DNA from: Trichostrongylus colubriformis
Lineage: Eukaryota > Nematoda > Chromadorea > Rhabditida > Trichostrongylidae
Direction: 5' to 3'
Assembly (NCBI GenBank): GCA_963978905.1
Contig: OZ022259.1
Span: 26,324,068-26,388,067, forward strand
DNA: 64,000 nt
Made by a program: the position numbers and the translations under genes. The notes beneath the pieces were generated by a model. It was given only the letters and a program-made list of their open reading frames with translations, ran no database searches and was not told the DNA's origin. Each line of letters starts with the position of its first letter. Position 1 is the stretch's first letter. Of this stretch, positions 10,206 to 21,064 are shown piece by piece.

Positions 10206-12443
10206 TTAGTGACGAGCCCTTAGTGTACGTCGAAGTCGTGGCGTCGACGGCGGAGTTGAACGTGGTGCAGCTTCTTTGTCGTGTGTCGTCGAGTTGAGGG
10301 GAGTTACAGTCGTACCATTGTCCAGCGTTGATCGATCGGTGACGACCGTAGGTCCGTTATGCAGTGGTAGTAGGTCGAACACGTCCAGTAGGTGATTGAC
10401 TGATTGAGTGGTGTTGCGCGGCTTCAGCTGGTTGGCGTGTCGTGTCCAGAGTAAGTTACCGCAACGTACGAGATACATGACGTTTCCGAGACGTCGCACG
10501 ATGATGCCGGGCGTCCATGTAGTTTTTGCTCCGCGGTAGTCTCTGGCATATACAGCATCATCTACGTCGAAGTGGCGACGTTTGGCTCCGTGATGTCTGT
10601 TGAACTGGTCCTCCATTTTGGTGTCTCGACTTCCTATGGTGTCTCCGGAGGGTGGCATCATCAGATCCAGTTCAGTAGGGAGTTGCCGGCCCAGAAAGTT
10701 TTCAGCAGGCGACAGATGACTTGGTCCAGATGGGCAGGGTGTCGACCGGTAGGCCATCAGAAAAGCTTGAAGGGCGTCCGTCATTGGTTCCTCCCTCTTC
10801 AATTTTGCCAAGCCTCTCGTAAACGTATCCACGAAGCGCTCTGCTTGACCATTGCTTTGCGGATGAAAAGGTGGAGAGCGGACGTGCTTGATCCCACGAA
10901 GGCGGCAGAAGTTGGCGAAAGTCGTAGAAGTGAACTGCGTGCCATTGTCCGTGATGTGCGTCTCCAGGTTCCCGAATTGTGCGAAGACCTTGGTCAAGAC
11001 TTTGATTGTTGCCGTCGTGGTGATCGAGTTCATCTGAATGATCTCGGGCCATTTCGAATATGCATCCACGATGACGAGATAAAAATTTCCGTCGAGGGGC
11101 CCTGCAAAATCAGCGTGTACTCGGGCCCAGGGGGTGGCTGGCTTCGGCCAGGATTGAAGCTCGGTCTTCACCGGGTTCTTGGCGAGTTGAACACATGCTG
11201 AGCAGCTCTTGACAAGACCTTCTGTATCTGCGTCCATTGAAGGCCAGTATACATAGCTGCGGGCCACCATCTTCATCCTGGTTTGGCCTGGATGAGCTTT
11301 GTGCAGCGCTTGTAGCACACGATGTCGAAGAGACTTCGGTATCACGAGCCGGCTTGACGTGAGCAGGCATGAGTCAATCGTTGATAGTGACTCTCGTCGA
11401 TTGAAGTACGGCCATAAAGTTGAGTCACGGTTCATTTTCGGCCAGCTCCCAGATCGCATACAGTCGATCACTTGAGTCAGAGTAGGATCAGCCGTTGTTG
11501 CAGCTTGGATAGATTTGAATGAGACCGGTAGTCGACGGCATTTGTCCAGTAGTTCTGCGGAGAAATCGGCGTCGATAGAGGCAATGACTCTGTCCTCTGG
11601 TTCCAGCGAGTGGGATCCAATTAGCCGTGAAAGGGCGTCGGCTTGTCCAAACTCGCTCGTCTTGACGTACTGAATGGAGAAATCGTAGTTCAGCAGCGTA
11701 ATTGCCCATCGTTGAAGGCGATTGGCGGTGTAGACCGGCACTCCTTTTCGACTCCCGAAGATAGCGATGAGTGGTTTGTGGTCTGTCCTGAGCGTAAAAT
11801 GACGACCATGAATAAAGCGATGGAATTTCTGGACTGCAAAAACGAGGGCGAGGGCCTCCTTCTCGATCTGGCTGTACTTCTTCTGTGCCGGTGTCAAGGC
11901 ACGACCAGCGTGGTATACAGCCTTTTCGGTTCCATCGGGACACCTTTGCGAGAGTACAGCTCCAACTCCGTAGTTGGAAGCATCTGCAGCGACGATAAGC
12001 GGCAGAGATGGATCGTAGTGTGCGAGAAGGAGATCTGATTGGAGTGTCCTTTTGATCTGATCGAAGCACGATTGACATTTCGGTGACCAAGTAAAGGTGA
12101 CGTCCTTTTTTGTGAGCGCATCCAGTGGGGCCCGTAGATTGTGAAGTTCACGGACGAAGGCTCCGTAGAAGTTGACCAACCCGAGAAAGGCTCTGAGTCG
12201 GCTGACGTCCTCGGGCAGTGGCATCCGGTGGATTGCTGCGATTTTGGTTGGATCGGGCTGTCGTCCGTCTGCACTGATTATAAACCCGAGGTACTTGATT
12301 TCCGTGCGTAGTAGGGAACACTTTTCCAAGCGTAGGCGGAATCCGAAGTCTTGAATTTTTCTGAATACGGCCTTAGACAGCGTTGTGCTCATCGATGGTC
12401 TTCCCGCTGACGATGATGTCGTCGAGGTAAGCGGCAGTACCAT
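10206..12443 (-). pseudogene. Gypsy Pol, 3' part: RT C-terminus, RNase H, integrase
   Basis: 745-codon open frame in a different frame from the upstream Gag-Pol segment. It begins within the RT thumb region (FRKIQDFGFRLRLEKCS, then YLGFIIS). RNase H follows with AADASNYGVGAVLSQ, EKEALALVFA and RTDHKPL. Integrase follows with a zinc-binding H-H-C-C segment around HKAHPGQTRMKM...SCSACVQ and the DDE core (HADFAGP, TDNGTQF, HPQSNGQAER). The frame keeps all the motifs, so damage is recent. The true polyprotein would start far upstream, and the first Met of this frame has no meaning as a start. It ends with TAA at 10206, 51 bp before the polypurine tract. Confidence 0.9.
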
Positions 12444-14262
12444 CCAATCCGGCCGTCAAAGTGTCCATCTGCTGCTGGAAGATCGCCGGTGCGGCCTTCA
12501 CTCCAAAAGGTAACCGGTTAAGGCGATAGAGACCGCGGTGCGTATTGATTGTTAGCAGTTGCCGGGATTCTTCATCCACTTCCATCTGAAGGTACGCTTC
12601 GGCTAAGTCCAGCTGCGAGAAGTACCTTCCTCCGTTGAGCTTGGCAAAGATATCGTCTGGGGTCGGGAGCGGGTGCTGGTGCTGCTCCAGGGCGTCGTTC
12701 AGGCCTGTAGAGAAATCGGCACAGAGACGAATCGTTCCATTCTTCTTCTGAACGACGACAACTGGGGCGGCCCACTCGGAGTGCTCGACTGGTGTGAGTA
12801 CGTCTGCAGCTACCAGTCGGTCGATCTCTTGGGTGACACGAGGTTGAGCTGCGTACGGAACTGGGCGAGCCTTCCGAAAGACAGGAATCGCATCTGGCTT
12901 GAGTTTGAGAGACGCTTTTGATTTTGTGCAGCATCCCAATCCTGGTGCGGAAACAGCAGGGAACTGCTTCTGGAGGCGTGACGTAAACGATGTTCGCACA
13001 GTGTTCAGAGTCGTGGCGGATATGGCCTTGCACGTAACACTCCCAATGAGGCGTTGGAAAAGTGGCTCGACCTGTGCGATCCAATCGAGGCCCAGTAATG
13101 ATGTAGTGTCGGCGACATGGCAGGTTCCTCTCTCTTGTCGTCCATCGAGTGTGAATGTACATTTGAAGTGGCCGCAAACATTGATTTCTCTGTTATTTGC
13201 AGACTTTAGCTTAAACAGCGGCGGCAGCAATTTTGGACGACCCATGGCGGTCCAGTCCTTGTAGCTCAGCAGGGTAACGTCGACACCCGTATCGAGGCGC
13301 ATGCGGGTTGAAGCTCCATTGATCTCCACAGTTCGGTAGATGCGTTTGATTGGCCCTATGTCGGTACTGGTAGAAACGGCGATAATAACTTGGTTGGCCC
13401 TTTTCCGCTTCTTCAGCTTTGAACTCCTTCTTTTGGTGAAGCTCTTGCAAAATCCTTTCTCATGTCCAACACGGTTACAGGCGTGACAGCGTTTGTCCAC
13501 GAAGTCGCACTCCTTCGCCCAGTGTGGTCCTCCACAGCGGGAGCATAGCGAAGGTGGTTCCTTGCTGTGACCCTTCTTGGCATCCACAGCATGGACGTCG
13601 GATATCGGGGTGGTTGCTGGAGGCAAACTTCCTGGAAGTTTGGCGTCTTGTCGGATGTCCAGAAGTTGCTGGATTTCTGAGCTGAGCTCCCTCAGCGTAG
13701 TCTCTGGATTGCTCTCCAGCTTGCGTAAGGCGTGGGTGCGGACGTCGGCGTACTCGGCGGCGGCGAGTCCACAGATCCAGACCAGACATTTCATTTGTTC
13801 CGCGGTGATTGAGTTGAACTCGGCCATCTCATGACGTCGGTTCACCAGTCCGGTGTAGTCGCGGAGGCTTTCGCCATTGCACTGGGTCCTGAGGTAGGCG
13901 TAGCGGCGTGCGAAGACCGACGTGTTGTGTCCGAACAGCTCCTGCAGCGTCTTCACGGTGTCTACGAGAGGAATTTCAGCAACTCTCCTCGGTAGAATAT
14001 GATTTGTGAAGCGGGCGGCTGCATCGAGCTTTGACACGCAACTCTCCTCGGTAGAATATGATTTGTGAAGCGGGCGGCTGCATCGAGCTTTGACACGATG
14101 AGACGTGCCCTTGCAGCGTCGTCGAGAGTGGCACCATCCTGCGGATGATGTCCTCGTAGCGGCTGTACCAGACGTCGAAGGTGCAGCCATTGTCGGGGTC
14201 GTGCGTGAATTCAGGAAGCCGTGCGGAAAGCGAATTCGTGACGATCTCGGCTGATGTGGCAT
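12373..14262 (-). pseudogene. Gypsy Gag C-terminus, protease and RT palm
   Basis: Long open frame that covers most of Gag and the first half of Pol. Numbering from its first Met, two CCHC zinc knuckles lie at about 240-272 (CSRCGGPHWAKEC, CHACNRVGHEKGFC). A retropepsin-like DTG is at ~324-326, and RT follows with LPFGVKAAPAIFQ and YLDD near 613. It stops shortly after YLDDIIVSGK, inside RT. The continuation is in another frame, so this is a mutation and not a programmed gag-pol shift. The upstream end is also scrambled by the 59-bp duplication at 13979-14096. Confidence 0.9.
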
Positions 14263-14401
14263 GAGCAGTCGTCGGACTGGATGCCATTGTAGAGAGCAGG
14301 CCTCGCATCTCGCTCATAACGGCCTTTAGCATCTTCTCCTGCATCTTCTCTTGAGCAGCAGCTTGGGCGCTGAGAATCGCCCGTAGAGTGTCGGCATCCA
14401 T
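13976..14401 (-). pseudogene. Gypsy Gag N-terminus, cut off by a 59-bp tandem duplication
   Basis: Starts with ATG at 14399-14401, about 60 nt after the 5' LTR, which is a sensible Gag start. A helical N-terminal part with a repeated QEKMQEKM motif is followed by the start of a capsid-like region. The frame is lost because 13979-14037 is duplicated at 14038-14096 (59 bp, not a multiple of three). Before the duplication this frame would have continued into the larger Gag-Pol frame. Confidence 0.85.
13979..14096. repeat. 59-bp tandem duplication inside gypsy gag
   Basis: Two adjacent identical copies beginning GCAACTCTCCTCGG (13979 and 14038). Replication slippage is the simplest cause. The length is not divisible by three, so it inactivates Gag. 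Confidence 0.9.
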
Positions 14402-14441
14402 CGTTGGCGGCGTTGCTTGGTGACGTCGGCTGCACGGCGTA

Positions 14442-14458
14442 GTCGATCCTGATCGCCA
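14442..14458 (-). other. Primer-binding site of gypsy element
   Basis: On the minus strand TGGCGATCAGGATCGAC follows the 5' LTR after two bases. It would pair with a tRNA ending GATCGCCA. It shares TGGCGA with what the tRNA-Arg(ACG) of the nearby array would need, but then diverges, so the array tRNA is not the obvious primer. Confidence 0.7.
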
Positions 14459-14460
14459 GT

Positions 14461-14642
14461 TGAAGTGGAGTCGAACGAATACAGTTTATTAGTCAAGACG
14501 AATAGAATACAATGACAACTAAAGCAAATGTCGGGTTTATATAGTAGTTGACCTGGTCAAATATCCTAGGAAATTGGCGCCTAAAAGGTGGTCTGTAATT
14601 GACTATGGTAGACCACACGTGAGAACACACATGCCTACAACA
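14461..14642 (-). repeat. 5' LTR of gypsy element
   Basis: 182 bp, partner of 9963-10144, differing at a handful of bases (for example GTGGAG versus GTGAAG near the end). TATATAA and AATAAA motifs lie in order on the minus strand. Confidence 0.9.
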
Positions 14643-14647
14643 CCACG
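14643..14647. repeat. Target-site duplication CCACG (right)
   Basis: Matches 9958-9962. Confidence 0.85.
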
Positions 14648-15447
14648 AATTCGAATTCTAATTTTAACAAACTACTAAACTACGCATGGTGAGCGTGGCG
14701 AGAGCCCACGATTCCGAATTCGAATCTTAGCATGGTGCCATACTATGACGAATCCGAATTTGAATACCCGGGCTGTCGCTACGGTAATCATCATGTAATG
14801 TGACTGGATCAAACGTTTGCAAACGGAGCGCGTTATCAGATTGACGCCGTCGTCTGCGGCAGCACATGGTATTGAAACCGGCGGTGCCGGCATCAGTGCG
14901 CGAAGCATGACCGCGCCCTTGGGCCGCGTTCATACTTTGCGATGCCGGCGGCAGGGCGTGGCTGTGTGTCTGTGAGTCTCCGCCTGTGCCACCCTGTCTC
15001 GTAGCTTGCGTCATTTGCACCTCCCCGTGCCACTCCGCGTCGCTGCCTGTGAACACAGCCTTAGATAGCACCATCTCGTAGCGATCTTACCCTTTACTTC
15101 TCAACCGCTCGAACCAACCAAGCTATGCATTCTTCCATACTAAACATACGCAGTCATGCCTACCTACATGCGCTCTATTATACGCTGGCTGCGCAGGCAC
15201 AGCAATAGAAATGGAAACAAGTTGACGACGACAAAGCCGTGACGTCGTTGCGTGCTTCCTGCGAAGTATTTGCGTTGGTTTGTCTGTGACGAACTATCCG
15301 ATCACACCTGAGAAGAGCAGGTGAACATAGATATCCTATCACCTTGACCTGCTCATACACGATCGCCTACTCTGAACATTACGAAAAGCCATTCGGCGAG
15401 CTCATCACCAAATACAGATGTCAGAGGAAAACTTTATTCACTGTTCA
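14648..15447. other. Intergenic; right arm of the gypsy-flanking inverted repeat
   Basis: 14,810-14,885 pairs with 9,840-9,930 in inverted orientation. From 14,930 to 15,430 I see no gene or recognisable element except the poly(A) signal of the next gene at 15433-15438. Confidence 0.45.
15433..15438 (-). promoter_or_regulatory. Poly(A) signal AATAAA of the secreted-protein gene
   Basis: AATAAA on the minus strand lies 9 nt after the stop codon at 15448-15450; very short 3' UTRs are common in nematodes. Confidence 0.75.
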
Positions 15448-16217
15448 TTAAGCGCCCGCCATTTCATTAATTACTTGGAAGCCGATGAATCTCCACTTCA
15501 TCTTTTCTTTAAGTTCGTCAGGCATCTTCTTCCATTCATGGGTCATTCTGAAATAACGAAAATGGTAAAGAAGTAATCAAATGTCTCCAACGTAATCATA
15601 GCAAAGAGTCAGCCTACTCATTCGTTATTCTGTCCCTGTTTTTCTTATTCTCTACCAACTCCTCCAGCCACTGAAGAACCTAAAGCAAAAGTCTCTGACC
15701 CTTACGCCCAATTGATTGTTTACGCACGGAATTCTTTCAGAACCAAACCACAGGTGTCGAAACGAGAAAGAAAATCTCCAAATGCTCTCCTTATGTGAAC
15801 GTCCCAAGCTCACCATTTCGTAGAAAGCTTTGACGCGCTCATGATTCTCATTACCGTCATCTGTAGCCATCCACTCCAATGTGCGCATGTATTGTTGCTG
15901 CACAATATTATATCCCGTAAGCGCTTTGTCCTGAAAACTGCTCGCATTATGTAACACACTTGAACATTCGTTTTGTCATCACTATTCTTACAAGGTCTGC
16001 TCCAGGTGCCTGCAGCTGTGCGAGTGTATATCCAAACACAAGCTTTACTACATCGTCCAGTCGATCTGCAATGCGAATAGGACTAGTTGATCGCATGCTT
16101 CTGGGAACATGAGGAGATACGTCCAACGACAGGGCACTGAGGCTTACCAGTTGCAGCTTCTCCTAGTGGCACTAGGAAGCACAGCAAAACCATCAGCATC
16201 ATCTTGACAATGACCAT
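15448..16217 (-). CDS. Small secreted helical protein, five exons (unknown family)
   Basis: Spliced gene, 140 residues. Exons on the minus strand: 16217-16148, 16065-15992, 15930-15814, 15679-15618 and 15547-15448. All introns are GT-AG and all junction phases agree (phase 1, 0, 0, 2). Acceptors are TTGCAG, TTTTCAG, GCTTTAG and ATTTCAG, of nematode type. The protein opens with a hydrophobic signal peptide (MVIVKMMLMVLLCFLVPLG, cleavage probably after GEA). The mature part is ~118 residues, rich in charged amphipathic helices and without cysteine. ATG 16217 is preferred because a TATA box sits 29 bp upstream. A longer in-frame extension up to 16298 would lie upstream of the TATA box and would hide the signal peptide. 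I do not recognise the family; a nematode-restricted secreted lipid-binding or host-interaction protein is only a guess. Confidence 0.8.
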
Positions 16218-16245
16218 CCAAGTGATGCACACTTCAGCTGCGCCC

Positions 16246-16253
16246 CTTTTATA
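16246..16253 (-). promoter_or_regulatory. TATA box (TATAAAAG)
   Basis: TATAAAAGGGGCG on the minus strand, 29 bp upstream of the chosen ATG of the secreted-protein gene. It implies a very short 5' UTR. Confidence 0.7.
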
Positions 16254-16259
16254 CGCTTC

Positions 16260-16266
16260 CTTATCA
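16260..16266 (-). promoter_or_regulatory. GATA-factor site TGATAAG
   Basis: TGATAAG lies directly upstream of the TATA box. In nematodes TGATAA sites are bound by intestinal GATA factors of the ELT-2 class (established knowledge), so gut expression is a reasonable inference. Confidence 0.5.
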
Positions 16267-16298
16267 CTTACACTGCTATCCTCATAACTCTCTTTCAT

Positions 16299-17353
16299 CT
16301 TGGTTATGATGAGATACCCGGTCGTGCCGAATGTGTCGGTAGAATGCGCACGCCTTAATTACTCGCTACAATTCGGACGTCTTCACGGGGGTGCGCCATG
16401 CATTCAAACTCCTGTCAAAGTGGTGAACGTAATGAGCTCCCCTCGGTGGATATAGTTATGCGTGTTTTGTGTTTGGCGCAGTTAGCGATGCTACGTTTCG
16501 AGGTCTCCTCAACGAACAATCTCTTTTGGTGCTGTGGGATGGAGGGGGGGGGGGTGGACTTCACATGGTGACTTTGGGTACTTGTTAGTGGTAGCTTAGT
16601 CGGGTATACACTTGTCAATGTTCAAGATTCAACAAGATTAACACGTGCAGGTATTCAGCAAACTGGGGAATCCCCCCCCCGTGCTCATAAGATAGCCTTT
16701 TTTCCTGTCTAGTTCGACGATGGCAAAAAAGGAGGATAACGAGAATCAACGCTGGCGCTTGCCACACCCTCTCGCTTTGCGAGCGAAATCAATCAACACT
16801 TTATTTTTCAGGAATGCATTATTGGAAAGGGCAATGAGTTGGCCGTTCTTCAACCTGATATCACTAACTTCAGCGGTCTGCTTTCCGACTAATCACTGCG
16901 TCGAAACCTATGTGACAAGATGATACGGCTGCGATATAACTAGTGTTTGACAGATCTTCGGAGCTTGTGGGGCAAGTGGTGCTCTCGCTTTTATGGTCCG
17001 GCAATCACAGTCTCACTGCAATTCCGCAATAGCAGAGTGCGCGGTGTATACTTCCAAGTTTTGATGAACACGTAATGCTTCGTGCTACGTCACCATCATA
17101 GGCTGCAGCACCTTCTGATAACGCTATCGCTTATTTATTGATCCAGCTGCGGTATTCAGTAGCACGCAGTCCCACTCGTCTCTATAGGCAATGTTGTCGT
17201 TGTAAGAAAAAGGTTGGTAGCCTAGCGGGAAATGTTGCGGTTCAATTGCATCTGGCCACAACAGGGGCGGGGTTAGTGAAGTAGGCGCAGTCGGAGAAAT
17301 TGCTAACGACTCATTGTTTCTTATGTACGGCTCCTTATTATCAATTCTATACA
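16299..17353. other. Intergenic region without a supported gene
   Basis: Contains a G run at ~16543-16555 and a C run at ~16671-16680. A minus-strand frame at 17124-17354 looks somewhat protein-like (HFPLGYQPFSYNDNIAYRD) but matches no family I know and has no clear splice partners. Confidence 0.3.
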
Positions 17354-17532
17354 TTAGGTTGCCCGAAAAGTTTCAAGCGTTTTGGGTGTTTCACTTCAAA
17401 TGGTAAGCACGGCTCGAATCAGAACATTATTGCCAAATGTGACACCATCGATAACTCCTATCAAACAAAAAGCTGGGTGGTCAAGAATCTACGAAATCGA
17501 CGAAGTCTATTTTTGCCTGTACGTATATAGAA
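17354..17532 (+). mobile_element. Possible mariner-like terminus
   Basis: TTAGGTTGCCCGAAAAGTTT next to a TA-containing flank resembles mariner terminal inverted repeats. Only one end is visible, and it is followed directly by family A copy A7, so it may be a truncated relic. Confidence 0.35.
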
Positions 17533-17534
17533 CA

Positions 17535-18906
17535 TCCTTCTATACATAATTCGCTTAGTTTGTCTTTGTGAGTTTGTCCGTGTTTTGGTCTGCCCGTCGC
17601 GAAATTCATATCTCGCGTCGTTGCAAAGCTGGGACGCTGAATTTTACAAGTGATGTAGGGTTGGTAAAGGGACCACTGCAGTTGTGGACCGAAAGTGATA
17701 GCAATTGATAAGGACTGATAAGGAGCCTCGGAAGGTAAATATCGTCTGATCCGTTTCGCTTTTCGCGATGATCCATGTACGGTGACACTCATAGGTGTTT
17801 TGCAGTGTGCCCCAGGGACATTGATGGTGGGTGATCCAAATTGATAATGGTTGATAAGATTCGGTAAGGAGCGTGAAAAGTGAAATGTCGTCAAATCCGT
17901 TTCGTATTTTGTGTTGATTCTAGAGCTCTGACACTGTTTGGCAGGGTGGAAGGGGGACAGTAGTGGTGGGTGATCCAAATGGATGACGGTTGATAAGATT
18001 GGATAAGGACGTGAAAAGGCTAATGTCGCAAAATCCGTTCCGCTCTTTCGGCTGACAGTGGAATGTTTATACTCACAGGTATTACAGGGTACGGAGACCC
18101 TACTAGTAGCTTTTCGAAACTAATAACGGCTTACAGATGCTGATAAGAACCGTTAGAAAATGGGAAGGAATAAAATCCGGTACACCGCTTACTACTACCA
18201 CACGACTGCCAAATGCTAATGTGAATACGTCTGGTGCTCAGTACCACTGGATGAACATATTTTGTTTATGTTCTGATATCTGCTGCCGATGTATAGACGG
18301 CTAAGTTGCTTGACGTTCTAAATAATGGTGCATGACTTTTCTTTTTCGATCTACAAGAATATCAAGACAGGGTCTAGATTTGTCGTAGCAGCAAGCGATT
18401 CATCCTCTGCAATGCCAGCAACGTTACCGCTAGACTATGTAAAATTCCAAATTGTGGTGCATGTTTACACAAACAATAAGCATCGATAACTGGCATATGG
18501 ATCTACCTCCAGTACGTAGGGAAGAGATGCTCAGCAAACGGACAAACTGCTTCCAATTGATGCATCTGAATCCCAAGTGTTGATCCTAAACTATCTAAGC
18601 TCCCAACAGTAAAACTTCAGCCGAAAGGTTACTGATTTAGTGGAACCCATGTCATTAATGAATATTGATCATCGATATCATTGTAACAATAAGTATCGAC
18701 CGCTAAATCATTGAACCTCTGAAAAATGGTGAACTTCCTCAACGGTGATATCTTCGATATCGCTCAATATTTGTAACCTATATGTAGGAAGTAGATGCTC
18801 CGCAAAAAGTCAACATCGACCATTTTGCCATAACATAATTCTATTGTGTTATTCGCCAGAACTGTGCCATAGCCCAACTGGTATAAATATAAGATTTTAA
18901 ATAGGA
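17535..18906 (+). repeat. Family A repeat copy A7
   Basis: Isolated copy of the element in the first 9 kb: starts TCCTTCTATACATAATTCGC, has the TCATATCTCGCGTC block, about three minisatellite units (17,690-18,080) and the GCCATAGCCCAACTGG end, and finishes in an AT-rich TAAATAGGA terminus. More diverged than A4 or A5. Confidence 0.7.
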
Positions 18907-19251
18907 TTCCAGGAAGAAGTGAAAGGATAAGGCTAAGCTTTTGGCGCTAATTAATCCTTTAAATGCAGTTCGCATTTCAGTTCCATTAAGAATCGCGATG
19001 GCAGGTGATTGCGATTGGACTGCATATATAATGGCTTACGGGAGCCGCCGATGTACAAGCCCGTGCTTTTATTCTTCAAGACGAGTCTTGTACCAATGCA
19101 CCGATTCTGGAAAAATGAAAAACTTTGTCTGGCGGGATTGATGCAGGGTTTGATCCCCGCATCATGAAAGTGAGAGTGCGCGCCACGTGTCAGTGCACCA
19201 CTTCGGCCCCAGTAACAAATATTTGCTCATTATCAATTGTATACAGTTCAG
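18907..19251. other. Intergenic or intronic sequence with a possible dispersed repeat
   Basis: Around 18,990-19,170 the text (TGCACCGATTCTGG, GGTTTGATCCCCGC) has the look of a SINE or short dispersed repeat with a B-box-like end. No coding exon upstream of the SHPK exon at 19252 could be identified, so the kinase N-terminus is missing or lies elsewhere. Confidence 0.3.
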
Positions 19252-19360
19252 AAAACGATACTTGAAGTGACAAACAATCCAGTAGAAGATGTGCTTCGAA
19301 TAGGAATTTCTGGTCAACAACATGGTATTGTATTGTGGAACTCGGAAGCGCTCAGGAAAG
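19252..19360 (+). CDS. SHPK: SHPK-like kinase, exon with the N-terminal sugar-kinase motif
   Basis: 36 codons plus one base between acceptor CAGTTCAG and donor GTAAGG. The translation contains RIGISGQQHGIVLW, which matches the GQMHG-V motif of FGGY carbohydrate kinases (sedoheptulokinase: sedoheptulose plus ATP to sedoheptulose-7-phosphate, cytosolic, feeding the pentose phosphate pathway). The upstream exon with the GIDLGTT nucleotide-binding start was not found. Confidence 0.75.
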
Positions 19361-20071
19361 GTAAGGTGCTGAAAATGTAATTAAAAATGTTGTAGGTCAT
19401 TCCCAAGGGTCATCGCACAGGAGACAAAAATGAACAACAGTCGTGCGGAGTTGCGTTGCGGTAGTAGTAGCAATCAGTAGAGAACATTTTGTTTTTCTCG
19501 ACAGAGCTAGGTGTATGAAGATGAAATACTTCAGATAATGAACCGTAAGCTATTGCTGTCAAAGCCAGCAATGGTAAGTTGATCTATTTATTGCAATTAA
19601 AGTGGGTGTATCAAGTAGCGCGACAGCAACGAAACAGACGAGATAAATCGCTCAGAATCGCAAGGTCTTGGACCCATTTCTAACCGTTGACTTCTGCAGT
19701 GGATGTGTTTTCTGGCGCATGACTCCGCTGGATGAATCGAAGTTTAGTGGTTCTGTCATGTGTGGCACTCGCACGCTGCACCTCACCTCATGTGTGGGAG
19801 AAGCTAGTCCAATAAGAGGTTCGCCGGTCAGGGCAGGGCCTCTTAGGTTGCCTATCGCGTGTCTTCACCGAAACTGGTGCCGTAAATCATCCCTTAGACC
19901 ACGACCCATCCTAGTTGACATATATTACCCTCGTGAACGCCCAAATTATCCAGGATGCTGCGTTTAGAACGACAGAAGTGTCATCATGTGATAGCCAAGA
20001 AATTGGTCACTTTAAAAAAGACTCTTATCATCTCAACCCATATGACTCTTAGTGGCTATCGGTCCAGGTAT

Positions 20072-20291
20072 GGCTGCCATGAGAATTCGTCATTTTGGGT
20101 TCTTGTGTTTTTGCGTTTTTCCGACTTTTCAGTTCTGCCATTTTGCGGCGTCCCACTTTTGCACGCAATACTACGAAGTTGGGATTGTTCAGTGCCGTAA
20201 CTTGGCATATGGAGCCGCAACACCGTAAAATCACAAAGTCGCAGAATCGTAAAATAAAAAAAAAGCGAAATTTCGAATTGCGGTGGCAGCC
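20072..20291. repeat. MITE-like imperfect inverted repeat
   Basis: The ends GGCTGCCATGAGAATTCG and, reverse-complemented, GGGCTGCCACCGCAATTCG are similar, and homopurine/pyrimidine stretches extend the pairing for about 70 bp per arm. Confidence 0.45.
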
Positions 20292-21064
20292 CATCTGCGA
20301 TTTGTTTGTCTGTTTGTTGTTCGAGATTGTGCAGCGCTGACTAAACCCTCGAATCAACACTACTACAACTTCTATCCCTAACGAATTACAACCCCCTTAA
20401 CAGGGACTCCTTAGTTCACGCTTCACTTCATGACACATCCGCATCTTCTAACGACTTATTGTTGGATCAAAGGTTGTCTGTTCCATGGTTCTATATTAAC
20501 TACCCATTTCAGGCGCTTTGGATTGCTCGGAATTGTATAATTGGATGTATCCCGGTGACATCAAGGCTGCGGCTAAATTACCCAGGTATCGGATGTCATT
20601 GTAAATTGTTGAAGAGTTCTCCGTTGGGTTAAAGGAAGCATTAGGGGAAAGTCGGACGAAAAGTAAAAGAAATAGTGCATATGATATGCATAGTGGAGAT
20701 GCCTAGTAACAGGATAGTAGAGAAAAAACGGATGGAAATGGCCCAAAACCGAGAAATAAGACCCCTTTCTACTGTTGATTCTCGACGCGGATGACCTGTC
20801 CGTCAAGAGGGGAGTAGTCTGATCTAGTTTTCCATTGACATGCTACCAAGTAAACACAGGGGAATGTTTGGAAATACGACAACATCTATTTTTTGAGTGA
20901 GTTTAAAGCTAAAACTGCGAAAGCGTGTCGCAAAACCCCTGATCCTGCCTCATCTCCTTGGCCGCTCCCACCCCAATCAATCGGGAATTACGTCATCGGG
21001 AGGCGGGACCGCTGTGTCCAAAGGCGGAACCGCTGCATGACTGCGGCGCTTTGCAGGGTTTCTG

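Larger units (their letters stand above)
9963..14642 (-). mobile_element. Ty3/gypsy LTR retrotransposon, 4.68 kb, inactivated
   Basis: Complete element by structure: two 182-bp LTRs that begin TG and end CA, CCACG duplications outside, a primer-binding site next to the 5' LTR (14442-14458) and a polypurine tract next to the 3' LTR (10145-10155). The inner order on the minus strand is Gag (CCHC knuckles), protease (DTG), reverse transcriptase (YLDD), RNase H, integrase, which is the Ty3/gypsy order. Two reading-frame breaks (13979-14096 and near 12380) make it a pseudo-element. The LTRs differ at only a few positions, so the insertion is fairly recent. Confidence 0.93.

Noticed and set aside
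10572..12354. Open frames of 60-209 codons opposite or across the gypsy Pol region
   Set aside because: Shadows of the Pol frame; no motifs of their own.
12373..12443. Programmed gag-pol frameshift
   Set aside because: The break is after the YLDD motif inside reverse transcriptase, so it is a disabling mutation or sequence error and not a recoding site.
17124..17354. Minus-strand frame with HFPLGYQPFSYNDNIAYRD
   Set aside because: No recognisable domain and no matching exons on either side.
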